Shown piece by piece: positions 35,042 through 46,038 of a stretch of DNA of 64,000 nucleotides. Where the stretch lies: positions 1 to 64,000 of the forward strand of contig CAXTIU010000006.1 of the NCBI GenBank assembly GCA_964244495.1, written 5' to 3'. A program made the position numbers and the translations under genes. Within the stretch, counting starts at the first letter, position 1. Each line of letters starts with the position of its first letter. The notes under the pieces were generated by a model. It was not told where the DNA came from. It saw only the letters and a program-made list of their open reading frames with translations, and made no database searches. The DNA comes from RH-AL1 sp964244495. Lineage in GTDB: Bacteria > Pseudomonadota > Alphaproteobacteria > Rhizobiales > Beijerinckiaceae.

Positions 35042-36391
35042 TCAGATCCGCTCAAGGTTGCCACGGGTTTCAGGCGTCAGCAAAGCACCAGCGAGATAGA
35101 TCAGCGTCACCCCGACCGTGAAGGCGGCCAGCACGGCGGGAATGTTGCTCGGTGCCCTCGCTGCCAACGATACGAAGGTAGGCAGGATGCCACCGAGCGC
35201 GAAACCGATGTTCCAAGACAGGCCCGTGCCGGTCGCCCGCAGCGCCGTGGGAAAGCTCTCGTTCAGGTAGATCAGCAGCGGGCCGTAGCTCGCGTTGGCG
35301 ATGAACGACAGGAGCATGACGTACACCGACAGGAGGGTGAGGTCGCTGGTAGATCTCATGGCGAGGAAGAGGCACGGGAAGGTAACGAGCCGCACCACTC
35401 CCATGATGAGGAACACGGCCCTGCGACCGAGGTGCTGGCTGAGTTCGCCGAACGCGCAGGCTCCGAGGCCGGCCGAAGCGCTGGCACCCACCAGCATGAT
35501 TGAGGCACTGGCGTTGGGGATGTCGTTGACGAGTTTCAGGAAGGTCGGGAGGTAGCCGGACGTCAAGTAGTAGGCGGCGCCCCCTCCGAAGGAAAGCATG
35601 ATCGCCACCACGAAGTTCTTCCGATGGGCGGACGACAGCAGCGCCTTCACGGGTGAGCCCGTCGGTTCCGGGGCCTTGATGCGGGCCTTCTGCCACTGCA
35701 GACGGGCGAAGATCGGCGACTCTTCGAGGTTGCGGAACAGCAGGTACCCCACCAGCGAGGTCAGCAGGCCGGAGAAGAACATCAACCGCCATCCCCATTC
35801 GGCGAAGGCCGGCCCGGGAGCGACCAGCGACACGATGAAGAATACCAGCGAGGCGAGGAGCCCACCCATGGCCGAGCCGCCGCCACCGACCGCACCCGAC
35901 ATCAGGCCGCGCCAACGCTCCGGCACGGTTTCGGTCCCGATCGTGTGCGAGGCCGCCACCACCCCGCCGACGAAGATGCCCTGTATCATCCGAAACAGCA
36001 GGAAAATTGCGGTGGCGAGCCACCCGATCTGCGCCACAGAGGGGAGAAGGCCGAAGACCGCGGTCGACAGTCCCACGCCGATGACGGCAATCGTCAGGGC
36101 GCGGCGGCGTCCGAATTGGTCGGCGTAGGAGCCGAAAAGGGCGGAGCCGTAGGGACGGATCAGCAACGTCACGCCGAAGGACGCGTAAGCACCGGCGAGC
36201 GACAGCATCGGCTCGTTGGCCGGGAAGAAAAGCCGGCCCATCACCGGCGCGACGTAGAGCAGGATGAACAGGTCGAAGAGGTCGAGCCCCCAGCCGAACA
36301 GCGATGCCGCGCAGGCCGCCGCGATCTGGCGGCCTGTAGGTTGTGGTGGCGCGTCGGTGTCTTGCAGAAATGTTGTGTTGGCGGTGGACAT
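35042..36391 (-). CDS. MFS transporter, probable furan-acid permease of the hmf operon
   Basis: A 449-residue 12-helix MFS protein. Helix 1 holds GWGLDLFDLFILLYVAPVM, with the acidic residues typical of metabolite:H+ symporters, and the loop motif GSYADQFGRRRALTIAV follows helix 2. The ATG at 36391 has GGGAGAA eight bases upstream; an in-frame ATG at 36430 does not. Its place at the end of the furoyl-CoA operon suggests that it imports furoate or a related furan acid; hmf clusters described elsewhere also carry MFS genes. The substrate is inference. Confidence 0.82.
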   Translation of the reverse strand: MSTANTTFLQDTDAPPQPTGRQIAAACAASLFGWGLDLFDLFILLYVAPVMGRLFFPANEPMLSLAGAYASFGVTLLIRPYGSALFGSYADQFGRRRALTIAVIGVGLSTAVFGLLPSVAQIGWLATAIFLLFRMIQGIFVGGVVAASHTIGTETVPERWRGLMSGAVGGGGSAMGGLLASLVFFIVSLVAPGPAFAEWGWRLMFFSGLLTSLVGYLLFRNLEESPIFARLQWQKARIKAPEPTGSPVKALLSSAHRKNFVVAIMLSFGGGAAYYLTSGYLPTFLKLVNDIPNASASIMLVGASASAGLGACAFGELSQHLGRRAVFLIMGVVRLVTFPCLFLAMRSTSDLTLLSVYVMLLSFIANASYGPLLIYLNESFPTALRATGTGLSWNIGFALGGILPTFVSLAARAPSNIPAVLAAFTVGVTLIYLAGALLTPETRGNLERI

Positions 36392-36520
36392 GTTGGCGTT
36401 CTCCCGTGGATGACGTCGCTGTCGAGCCATGCGCCGTCGCCCGGTCGTTGCGCCGCCGGGTCTTCGCGCCCTTTGGGCCGTCGTTACGCTTCGATAATCG
36501 CGCCGCGCAGGGGCGAGGAG

Positions 36521-37290
36521 TCAGCTTCCGCGGAACGTGGGGTTCCGCTTCTCGTGGAAGGCCGTCACGCCCTCGCGGAAGTCGTCGGATTGGCGCAGCC
36601 GGCTGTAGCAATGGCCTTCGAGTTCGATGGCGGTCGCCACGGTGGCGTTCTCGCTATCATTCAGCAGCTTCTTTGCAGTGCGTTGCGCCAAGGGCGAGAA
36701 GGCCCGGAGTTCGTCGACCAGCGCGTCGACGGTCTTCTCTAGGTCGTCGTTCGGCACGCACTCGGTGGCGATACCCCAATCGAACGCCTGACGGCCGGAA
36801 ACGCGCTTCGAGCGCATGACGATGTCCTTGGTGCGCGCGATGCCGACGATGGCCTGGAGGCGCGCCGACCCCCCCGAGCCCGGGATCTGGCCGAGCTTCT
36901 GCTCGGGCAGAGCATAGCTGCAGGTCTCCGAGACGACACGGAAGTCGCAGGCGAGTGAAATCTCAAAGCCGACGCCGAAGGTGTAGCCGCGGTTGGCGGC
37001 GATGACGGGCTTCGAGCAGCGCGCTGGCGCGGCGATATTCCAAGCGAGGTGCGACACATGCTCGGGAGAGGCTTCGAGGAAGCCCTTGATGTACCCGCCC
37101 GAGGAGAAATGCTCGCCTTCGGCGCGCAGCACGATGACGCGCACGCGGCGGTCCTCGTCGAGGACCTCGAAGGCGCGTCGAAGCTCGTCACGTTGCGGCA
37201 TCGTGATGACGTTGACGGGTGGGCGGTTCAGCACGATGTCGCCGCGCTCGCGGGCGGCGTCGACCTCGACGCGGAAGCCATCGCGATCGG

Positions 37291-37315
<25 letters not shown>
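36521..37315 (-). CDS. hmfE: Enoyl-CoA hydratase/isomerase-fold protein (HmfE-like)
   Basis: A 264-residue crotonase-fold protein. Oxyanion-hole strands are HFSSGGYIKGFLEA near 68-80 and GYTFGVGFEISLACDFRV near 108-125, followed by EQKLGQIPGSGGSARL. In the furfural pathway HmfE converts the ring-opened 5-hydroxyfuroyl-CoA/2-oxoglutaroyl-CoA to 2-oxoglutarate and CoA. Its ATG (AGGA seven bases before) overlaps the end of the CoA ligase gene by 25 bases, so translation is probably coupled. Without context it would be called only an enoyl-CoA hydratase. Confidence 0.78.
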
Positions 37316-38881
<1,566 letters not shown>

Positions 38882-38889
<8 letters not shown>

Positions 38890-39424
38890 GAGCGGTGTCC
38901 TCCTTCTGTTCGGTCCATCCCAAGGATGGCGCGACGCGCAACGCGGCGGCTGCGGCGAGGGCGGCGTCGACGATGGGGGCGTAGCCGGTGCAGCGGCAGA
39001 GATGGCCGCTGATGACCAGCGCGAGATCCGCCCTCGACGGGTCCGGATGGCCGCGCAGGTAGGTGTCCACCGACATCAGGATGCCGGCCGTGCAGAAGCC
39101 ACACTGCAGCGCGTGGTGGCGCTTGAAGGCGGCCTGCAGGACCCCGAGGCGGCCCGGCTCCGGCGCGAGGCCCTCGACGGTGCGGACTTGGCAACCCTCG
39201 ACCGCCAACGCGAGTGTCAGGCAGGCGCGCGCCATGGTGTCGTCGATCGCCACCGTGCAGGCGCCGCACGCGCCGTGCTCGCAGCCAACGTGGGTGCCGG
39301 TGGCGCCGATCCCGTGGCGCAGCGCGTCGGTGAGCAGCGTGCGTGCCTCGACCTCAACGCTCACCGGTCGTCCGTTGAGGGTAAACTCCACCCGGTGGCG
39401 GGACGAAGCGCTCAGTTTCGGCAT
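38882..39424 (-). CDS. hmfC: 2Fe-2S subunit of a molybdenum hydroxylase, probable furoyl-CoA dehydrogenase small subunit (HmfC-like)
   Basis: A 180-residue protein with two 2Fe-2S clusters: the plant-ferredoxin-type motif CEHGACGACTV plus a later cysteine in the N-terminal domain, and the helical domain with CGFCTAGIL and CRCTGY. It passes electrons from the Mo subunit to the FAD subunit. Its start overlaps the FAD-subunit gene by 13 bases and its end overlaps the ligase start by eight. The close relatives are the small subunits of xanthine dehydrogenase-type enzymes such as CoxS and HcrC. Confidence 0.87.
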
Positions 39425-40248
39425 CGGACAGCCTCCGCGATGACCTTGCGGCCGAGATGGCGGACGAGATCGCGCCGGAACCGCGCCGTGGCGTGGATGT
39501 CCTCGCCGGCGCCGAGGTCCCAGGCGAAGGCGTTCAGCGCGTCGTCGAGGGCGGCGCCATCGAGCGGGGGAAGGTCGCGCGCCATCGGCCGGTCGGCGAC
39601 GCCGCCCACCGCGAGCCGGATGCGCTGGCGATCGACCACGGCCGCGCAGGCCACGATGGCGTAGTCGCCGTGCCGCCGCGCCACCTCGGCGAAGGCGTAG
39701 CCAGTGCCAGGCCGACGCAGCGGCAGGGCGATGGACTCGACCATCTCGTCGTCCGCCTTGGCGGTCACCATCATGCCGGTGAAGAAGTCCTCGGCCTTGA
39801 TCGTCCGGGCCCGCTTGCGCGAGCGCAGCCGCACCTCGCCCTCCAGCGCCAGCAGGCAGAGCGGCGTCTCGGCGCTCGGGTCGGCGTGGGCGACGGAGCC
39901 GCAGGGCGTGCCCCGCGCCCGCGTCTGGGCGTGGCCCACCCAGGGCAGGGCCTGGGCGAGCAGCGGCACCTCGTCGCCGAGCGTCGAGCGGTCGAGCAGC
40001 GCCGCCTGACGCACGCCGGCCGGCACCACGAGCGCGCCCTTCTCGACCCGCGGCTCCGCGAGCGCCGTCAGCCGCATGATGTCGACCAGCACGGCGGGAC
40101 GGGTCAGCCGCATGTTAAGCATCGGCATAAGCGATTGACCGCCCGCCAGGATGCGCGCGTCGCCGCCGGAGGCCCGCAGCGCGTCGAGCGCCTCCTCCAG
40201 GCTGCCGGCGCGGACGTAGTCGAAGGCGGCGGGCTTCACGGCTTCCAT
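39412..40248 (-). CDS. hmfB: FAD subunit of a molybdenum hydroxylase, probable furoyl-CoA dehydrogenase medium subunit (HmfB-like)
   Basis: A 278-residue protein of the CO dehydrogenase flavoprotein family. The FAD-binding loop LAGGQSLMPMLNMRL is at residues 35-49, and RGTPCGSVAHADPSAETPL near 110-128 is the second flavin contact. The C-terminal CO_deh_flav domain ends before the small-subunit gene, with a 13-base overlap at both ends. It receives electrons from the 2Fe-2S subunit and passes them to an acceptor. The gene order large-medium-small matches hmfABC. Confidence 0.87.
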   Translation of the reverse strand: MEAVKPAAFDYVRAGSLEEALDALRASGGDARILAGGQSLMPMLNMRLTRPAVLVDIMRLTALAEPRVEKGALVVPAGVRQAALLDRSTLGDEVPLLAQALPWVGHAQTRARGTPCGSVAHADPSAETPLCLLALEGEVRLRSRKRARTIKAEDFFTGMMVTAKADDEMVESIALPLRRPGTGYAFAEVARRHGDYAIVACAAVVDRQRIRLAVGGVADRPMARDLPPLDGAALDDALNAFAWDLGAGEDIHATARFRRDLVRHLGRKVIAEAVRCRN

Positions 40249-43220
40249 CCCAGCAGGGCCAGGAGGCGGCGCAACACGCCCGGCCCGGCCGCCCCGCCCC
40301 CCGCTCGCCGGGCCAGGGCTGCGAAGAAGCCCCCGATGATGACGCGGGCGGCGCCGTCGAGCAGGCGGCCGCCCACCGCCGCCACCTTGCCGCCCACCGC
40401 CGCCTCGTAGGTGTAGCCGATGCGGGTGCCGCCCTTCCCGTCCGCTTCCAAGGTGACGCGGCCCATCCCGCCGCCGTCGCCGAGGCCGCCCGACACCGTG
40501 CCGGTGAGCGTCACGCCGTGGGGTGGATCGAGGTCCGACAGGGTGATGTCGGCCTCGTAGCGGCCTTTCACGGGGCCGACCCCGAGGGTGACGTCGGCGG
40601 TGAAACGGGTGGGGGACAGCTTCTTCACGTCGTGGGCGCCGGGGATCACGGACGCCAGGACGTCGGGGTCGAGCAGCAGCGCCCAGATGGTTCCGGGCGG
40701 CGCCGGGACGGTTGTTTCACCGGAACCGCGCAGGGTGCGGTCGCCGGGCTTCCCGGCCGGCGCCGCCGGGCGATGGCCGACAGGGGGCGGCGGCTCGTCG
40801 GGGCCGGCCATCAGGGCGTGGAGCTTCGCGGGCGTCAGCGGCAGGTCGATCGCCTCGAGGTCGAGCGCGTCCGCCACCGCGTTGGCGAGGCACACCGGCG
40901 TCGACATGCAGTTGCCCTCGCCGACCCCCTTGGCCCCGAGCGGCGTGAAGGGCGACGGGGTTTCCACGTGAAGGATGCGGAGGTCCGGCACCTCGGTGGC
41001 GGTGGGCAGGAGGTAGTCGGCCAGCGTGCCCGACAGGAAGGCGCCATCCTCGCCGTAGACGAGTTCCTCGTAGACGGCGGCGCCGAGCGCCTGGGCGAAG
41101 CCGCCGCGGACCTGCCCCTCCACCATGCCGGGATGCAGGATCGTGCCGCAATCGTGCATGGTGACGTAGCGGTCGATGCGCAGCTTGCCGGTGGCGCGGT
41201 CAACCTCGACGCCGCAGAAATCGAAGATGAAGCCGTGGCACAAGGAGGAGGCGACGTGGTCGTCCGCGTCCGGCGCGGTGAGTTCCGGCGGCGTCCAGAA
41301 GGCCGTCTCGCGAATCGCCTGGCCGACGTCGTCGGGTAGGAGGCCCGGCGACCAGTGGCTCGTGGCGGCGACGCGCGCGAAGGGCATGAAGGCGTCCGGG
41401 TTGCCGCGCGAGGACACCCGGCCGCCGGCGAAGACGAGGTCCTCGGCCTGCAGGTTCATCTGCGCCGCCGCGATGCGGGCGAGCTTGTCGCGCAGGCGCG
41501 TCGCCGCGAGATGCGCCACGCCGGCCACGGCGGCGGCGAAGCGGCTCGAATAATTGCCCGAGGCGATCGACCAGGCGTCCTTGGCGGTGTCGAGGTCGGT
41601 CGTCACCCGCACGTCGGCGGGGGCGATGCCGAGCACCTGCGCCACCACCCCGGCCAGGACGGTGCGATGCCCCTGGCCCTGCGGCACGGAAGCGACCTGG
41701 ACGGTAACGGTGCCCACGGGATCGAGCGTGATGGTCGCGGTCGACTGGGCGCCGTTCTTCGGCCCCGCCTTGGCGCGCTCCGCCGGCGTCAGGACCGCCG
41801 TGATGTAGCCCATGTTGGAGACGCTCGGCTCGACCGCCGCCGTGAAGCCAATGCCGTAGAGCCGCCCTTCCCGCCGTGCCGCCTCGCGCCGGGCGAGGAC
41901 CTCGTCCAGGTCGCCGTCGCGCACCGCCTCGTCGAGAGCGCGCTGGTAGTCGCCGGAATCGTAGAGCGCCCCCGTCGCGGTGCGATAGGGAAAGGTGCGG
42001 GCCGGGATCAGGTTACGGCGGATCACGTCGAGGGGATCGAGGCCGAGGTGCCCGGCGATGCGCTGCATCAATCGCTCGAGGGGGTAGTACACCTGCGGGC
42101 CGCCGAAGCCGCGCACGAGACCGGTCGGAGCCTTGTTGGTGAGGACGACGCGGTTGCGGATGCGGACATGGGAGATCGCGTAGGCGCCTGTCATGTTGCC
42201 GTGCATGCGGTAGAGCGTGGCGGGTTCGGGCGCGCGGAGGTAGGCGCCGCAATCCTCCAACTGGTCCCAATCGAGCGCCGTCATGCGGCCATCGGCATCG
42301 AAGGCGCCCGTGAGGGTCGTGACGCGGTTGGTGGCCGACACCGAGGCGGCGAGGTGCTCCATGCGATCCTCGACCCACTTCACCGGTCGCCCGACGATCC
42401 GGGCCGCGGCGGCGATCAGCACGGCATAGGGGGCGACGCCCTGCTTGACGCCGAAGCTGCCGCCGGAGTCGGGCGGCGTGCGAAGGCGCAGACGGTTGCC
42501 CGCCACCTTGAGGGCGCGGGCCATGACGGCGTGGATGCTGAAAGGGCCCTGGAAGTTGGCGAGGACGTCGTAGGCCCCCTCGTGAGGGTCGTACTCGGCG
42601 ACGATGCCGTAGCATTCCATCGGCGATCCCGTGTTGCGGGGGTAGCGCACGCTCACCGAGAGGCTATGGGGCGCCGCCACGAAGGCGGCGTCCGGGTCGC
42701 CGTAGCTGAAGCGTCGATCGCTCATCAGGTTCGAGCCGACGGCTTCGTGCAGGATGGGCGCCTCGGCCTCGATGGCTTTCCCGGGGTCGACGACAGCGGG
42801 CAGGGCGCGGTAGCGGACCGCCACGAGATCCGCCCCGTCCTCCGCCAGGTAGCGGTCGCTCGCCACCACGATAGCCACGGGCTCGCCAACGTAGCGAACG
42901 CGATCGACCGCGATGGCACGAGCGTCGACGGAAACGCGCAACGCCGGGAGAAGACCCGCCGTGATGTCGAGCAGATCGCGACCGGTGATGACGGCCACGA
43001 CGCCCGGCGATCCAAGGGCGGCGGCGGTGTCGATCCCCTCAATGTCGGCGTGGGCGTGAGGCGAGCGTAGGAAGGCGGCGTGCAGGGTGCCGGGCTTGGT
43101 GCCGAGGTCGTCGATGTAGCGCCCGCGCCCCGACAGAAGGGCCGCGTCCTCGACCCGCTCAACGGTTGGCGCGGGGAAATGCGTACTCTGGATGTTCAAC
43201 AAGCCTCTCCCGGCCGGCAC
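40236..43220 (-). CDS. hmfA: Molybdopterin-binding large subunit of furoyl-CoA dehydrogenase (HmfA-like) fused to a CoxG-type domain
   Basis: A 994-residue xanthine dehydrogenase-family large subunit. Residues 15-800 cover the two aldehyde oxidase/Mo-cofactor domains, with VRGFGGPQVYYPLERLM in the Mo pocket (xanthine dehydrogenase type, not the CoxL-type active-site cysteine motif), GQGHRTVLAGVVAQVLGI, and the catalytic glutamate in GAKGVGEGNCMS. Residues from about 828 on form a CoxG/SRPBCC domain (GSGETTVPAPPGTIWALLLDPDVL), usually a separate protein involved in membrane attachment or maturation. The enzyme should hydroxylate 2-furoyl-CoA at C5. The start is uncertain: GTG 43220, or TTG 43199 with GGGAGAGG before it. 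Confidence 0.83.
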   Translation of the reverse strand: MPAGRGLLNIQSTHFPAPTVERVEDAALLSGRGRYIDDLGTKPGTLHAAFLRSPHAHADIEGIDTAAALGSPGVVAVITGRDLLDITAGLLPALRVSVDARAIAVDRVRYVGEPVAIVVASDRYLAEDGADLVAVRYRALPAVVDPGKAIEAEAPILHEAVGSNLMSDRRFSYGDPDAAFVAAPHSLSVSVRYPRNTGSPMECYGIVAEYDPHEGAYDVLANFQGPFSIHAVMARALKVAGNRLRLRTPPDSGGSFGVKQGVAPYAVLIAAAARIVGRPVKWVEDRMEHLAASVSATNRVTTLTGAFDADGRMTALDWDQLEDCGAYLRAPEPATLYRMHGNMTGAYAISHVRIRNRVVLTNKAPTGLVRGFGGPQVYYPLERLMQRIAGHLGLDPLDVIRRNLIPARTFPYRTATGALYDSGDYQRALDEAVRDGDLDEVLARREAARREGRLYGIGFTAAVEPSVSNMGYITAVLTPAERAKAGPKNGAQSTATITLDPVGTVTVQVASVPQGQGHRTVLAGVVAQVLGIAPADVRVTTDLDTAKDAWSIASGNYSSRFAAAVAGVAHLAATRLRDKLARIAAAQMNLQAEDLVFAGGRVSSRGNPDAFMPFARVAATSHWSPGLLPDDVGQAIRETAFWTPPELTAPDADDHVASSLCHGFIFDFCGVEVDRATGKLRIDRYVTMHDCGTILHPGMVEGQVRGGFAQALGAAVYEELVYGEDGAFLSGTLADYLLPTATEVPDLRILHVETPSPFTPLGAKGVGEGNCMSTPVCLANAVADALDLEAIDLPLTPAKLHALMAGPDEPPPPVGHRPAAPAGKPGDRTLRGSGETTVPAPPGTIWALLLDPDVLASVIPGAHDVKKLSPTRFTADVTLGVGPVKGRYEADITLSDLDPPHGVTLTGTVSGGLGDGGGMGRVTLEADGKGGTRIGYTYEAAVGGKVAAVGGRLLDGAARVIIGGFFAALARRAGGGAAGPGVLRRLLALLGWKP

Positions 43221-43376
43221 GCTCCGGCGAATCCATCAGATCCGCCGGGCTCTAGAGGATCGGAGCAACCTGGGCGCGGCGGACGCCGTCCGACGGCGAG
43301 ACACCGTAATGCCGCAGGATGACGAGCTAGCAACGCTGCGGCCATGCCGCCCTGTCTCACGACTTACCGAAACGTC

Positions 43377-44258
43377 TCAAACATTGGAGGTCGCCGAGCT
43401 CAGCACCTCCGGCATCGGCGAGCGGCGCGCGAGGGCTCGGAACGCACTCGGTGAGATGCCGGAATGGTCGCGGAAGAAGCGGGAGAAGTGGCCTGGCGCT
43501 GCGAAGCCGAGCTCTTCGCCAATCTCGGCGAGGCTGCCTCGACCATCCACGATGGCTGCGACCGCGCGCTCGACCCTGACACCGTTGAAGAAGACGTGCG
43601 GCGAGGCGCCGCTTGCTTGCGCGAACAGGCGATAAAATTGCGCCCGCGAAAGGCCGGCGTCGCGCGCCAGGGCGTCGACACCGCCAGCCAGGCCCGGCGA
43701 GGCTCGCATCCGCGCGACAGCCCGGCGAACGCGATAGTCGGTGCAGCCGCGCCGCGCGAGCTCACGCAGCGATGTCCCGACCTCGCGCCACGCCGTGAAA
43801 CGTTCGAGCGCCGCTACCATCAAGCCCGACAGCATCTCATCCTGGATCCGCGATGAGCCTGGGGAATGGATCATTTCCGCGGCGAGGTCCTGGGCACAGG
43901 TTCGAATGATGGGCGTCACGGCACCAATAGGGTCTGGAAAGAAACCGGGCGCGCCGCTAGCCATCCAGTTGCGGCGGAAGGCGCCGAGCCAAGCTGGTTC
44001 GATGTAGAGGGCCAAGATGATGGCTTTGCCACGCTGCGGATCATGGACATAGGCGTGGCTTTCCCAGGCGTTGACCAGCACGGCTCGATCATCGGTCAAC
44101 GACACGAGTCGTTCGCCGACCAGGAAGTGCGTGTCGTCTCCTTCGACCTTGATGAGCACGTGACAGTGAGGATGCGCGTGGCGCACGAGGCCACGGTCCA
44201 TGTCGAGCAGCGCGACACGTCCGAAGGACCCATGGGCGATCTCAATCGCCTCCGACAT
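43377..44258 (-). CDS. AraC-family regulator upstream of the furoyl-CoA operon
   Basis: A 293-residue AraC regulator. The N-terminal cupin-type sensor (RHAHPHCHVLIKVEGDD, then VNAWESHAYVHD) is followed by a C-terminal double helix-turn-helix from about 180 (VDALARDAGLSRAQFYRLF and ELGFAAPGHFSRFFRDHSG). It lies immediately upstream of the hmfA operon on the same strand with a 156-bp gap, so it is the obvious regulator of hmfA-E and the transporter. The effector may be a furan acid, which is inference. Confidence 0.85.
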   Translation of the reverse strand: MSEAIEIAHGSFGRVALLDMDRGLVRHAHPHCHVLIKVEGDDTHFLVGERLVSLTDDRAVLVNAWESHAYVHDPQRGKAIILALYIEPAWLGAFRRNWMASGAPGFFPDPIGAVTPIIRTCAQDLAAEMIHSPGSSRIQDEMLSGLMVAALERFTAWREVGTSLRELARRGCTDYRVRRAVARMRASPGLAGGVDALARDAGLSRAQFYRLFAQASGASPHVFFNGVRVERAVAAIVDGRGSLAEIGEELGFAAPGHFSRFFRDHSGISPSAFRALARRSPMPEVLSSATSNV

Positions 44259-44775
44259 TCGCCCTCCCGGTTCGGTTCATCGACGCACGCTGTCCGGACC
44301 TGCTTGTGGTGACACTGAAAACGAGATGCATCGGCATCACGGCTCGGGCTGCAACGGGACTCCCAGGATCGTATAGGAGCCATCGAAGATATATCGTTCA
44401 TCTTCGCGGATGCAGAACTCGACCAAAGGCAGATCAGCGCGGCCAGCCACTTGACTCGGCGAAGAACCAAGTCAAAGAAGGTGACCCAAGCCCCAAGGTG
44501 TTGCGCTGACCATCTGTGCCGGACGCGAGTAAGCGGAACACGCTTTCGACCTCGTCGGCATCAGATTCAAATAAATTTTGTCAGACACGGTGCTGAGACC
44601 AGGGTGCGCTGAGCGGGACTCGTCTCGAACCGGCGACGCAGGAGATTGCTGTCGCGAAAGCGACCATAGCGGTTCTTCGAGAAGGTTGAGTGGTCCGGGA
44701 CATCGCCGTATGCCGGAAAGAATGAAACACCTTACGCTCGCTCTTTGTGACAAGCGCATCGGTGTGCCTCGACCA
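44259..44775. other. Intergenic stretch of 517 bp without a recognised gene
   Basis: This lies between the AraC gene and the integrase remnant. No frame has a known family or a good ribosome-binding site. A short lower-GC patch near 44555-44590 (CAAATAAATTTTG) may be promoter-like. The stretch marks the edge of the furan island. Confidence 0.35.
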
Positions 44776-45475
44776 TCAGCGGCCCCAGTTTTTCGTGCGG
44801 CGCTCCTGATACTCCCGCAGGTGCAGGAACTGGTATCGGCCGCCGTCGCGCTTGCGTCGGACGGCATAGTCTAAGAAGCCGAGTTCGACCAGAACGGGAT
44901 GGACAGGAATCCTACGACGCGAGGCGGCAGTCTTCGCCTTCTTCTCAGCGTTGCCCCGACCTAGGCGCTCGGCTTCCTCGTCGATATCGGTGATGTCGAA
45001 GTAGTCGGTACCTTCTTCCCAGCGGATGTCGGTCACGAGCAGTTGCCCGATCTCCTCCAGCCTCGCCCCGGCGAAGAGCCCGATGAGCGGCAGCCAGAAC
45101 GCGGCTTCGCCACCGCAGGCAAGCAGCCGCTCGCCGGCGCAGTAGATTGGCAGCGAGAAGATGAGGTTCAGCTCCTCGACGCTGAAGGGCAGTCGCTCCG
45201 TCGGCTCCGCGTTGAGCAGCCCCGAGCACGGGTTCACGGTGACGTGGTCGTCGTTCGACGCGACCGTCATCAAGGCCGAGATTGACCCAATGCCCTCGCG
45301 TTCACCGTCCCCGGCGCGATCAGGCGTCGCCCCGCCTGCCGCTTGGTCCAGGCCACCTGATCACGCAGCGGCAGCGCGGCAATCTCGTTCGGCATGTCGC
45401 GCGCGCGCTCTTTCAGTGTGTCGCGGAACTCCCGCACGTGCCGCTTCGTGACGCCGGTCACGAGAAGGTCACCAT
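44776..45475 (-). pseudogene. Tyrosine site-specific integrase, frameshifted and C-terminally truncated
   Basis: The upstream piece reads TKRHVREFRDTLKERARDMP and APGTVNARALG. After a frame change near 45270 the downstream piece reads NPCSGLLNAEPTERLPFSVEEL, the catalytic-arginine region GLFAGARLEEIGQLLVTDI and the second-box KTAASRRRIPVHPVLVELGF. This is a phage-type integrase missing the R-H..Y end (it stops at RTKNWGR). It sits at the right edge of the hmf cluster and abuts an IS3 remnant at 45476, so it may once have mobilised this segment. Confidence 0.72.
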
Positions 45476-45808
45476 GAGGGCATTGCCCGGCTAATGCGGG
45501 CGGCCGGCCTTGTCGGCGCCTGCCACCGCAAGGGCGGCCCGACCACGACGCGGCGCGATGCGAAGGGTCGCCCGGCACTTGACCTTGTGGACCGCAGCTT
45601 CAAGGCCGACGCGCCCAACCGGCTCTGGGTCGCCGACATCACCTACGTGCCCACGATGAGCGGCTTTCTGTATCTCGCCGTCGTGCGCGACGTGTTCAGC
45701 TGCAAGGTGGTCGGCTGGTCCATGCAGAACCACCTGCGCACCGAGCTGATCGTCAACGCGCTCGACATGGCTGTTGGACAGCGCAAGCCGACCGACGTGT
45801 TCCTCGCC
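45476..45808 (+). pseudogene. IS3-family OrfB (integrase core) remnant
   Basis: The plus strand reads RLMRAAGLVGACHRKGGPTT and then DLVDRSFKADAPNRLWVADITYVP, with the first catalytic aspartate in WVADITYV, and GFLYLAVVRDVFSCKVVGWS with the second region. It continues to LDMAVGQRKPTDV, where homology stops abruptly. The third catalytic region is missing. The sequence from 45809 to 46038 holds no recognisable gene. Confidence 0.75.
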
Positions 45809-46038
45809 ATCCATCAACCAGCCTTCCTGCGAGAACATCGGATCAGAAAGGATCAAGGCCGAAAAAGGAATAGGTCACCAAAGCCTGGAATGTATGTGCC
45901 CAGAAAATTCGGACCGGGCCGGTGCGGCGGTCGGACCACGGCTCTCTGGCATCGGACCGGCACGTGCGCGGCGGGTCCGGACACGCTGACGTGGTGAGAA
46001 GGGGATCCCGGCGTCGGACCGCGTCCACGACGCGATCG

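Noticed and set aside
41355..43070. A 571-codon frame antisense to hmfA
   Set aside because: Rich in R, G, D and H with no recognisable domain; it is the shadow of the large Mo subunit.
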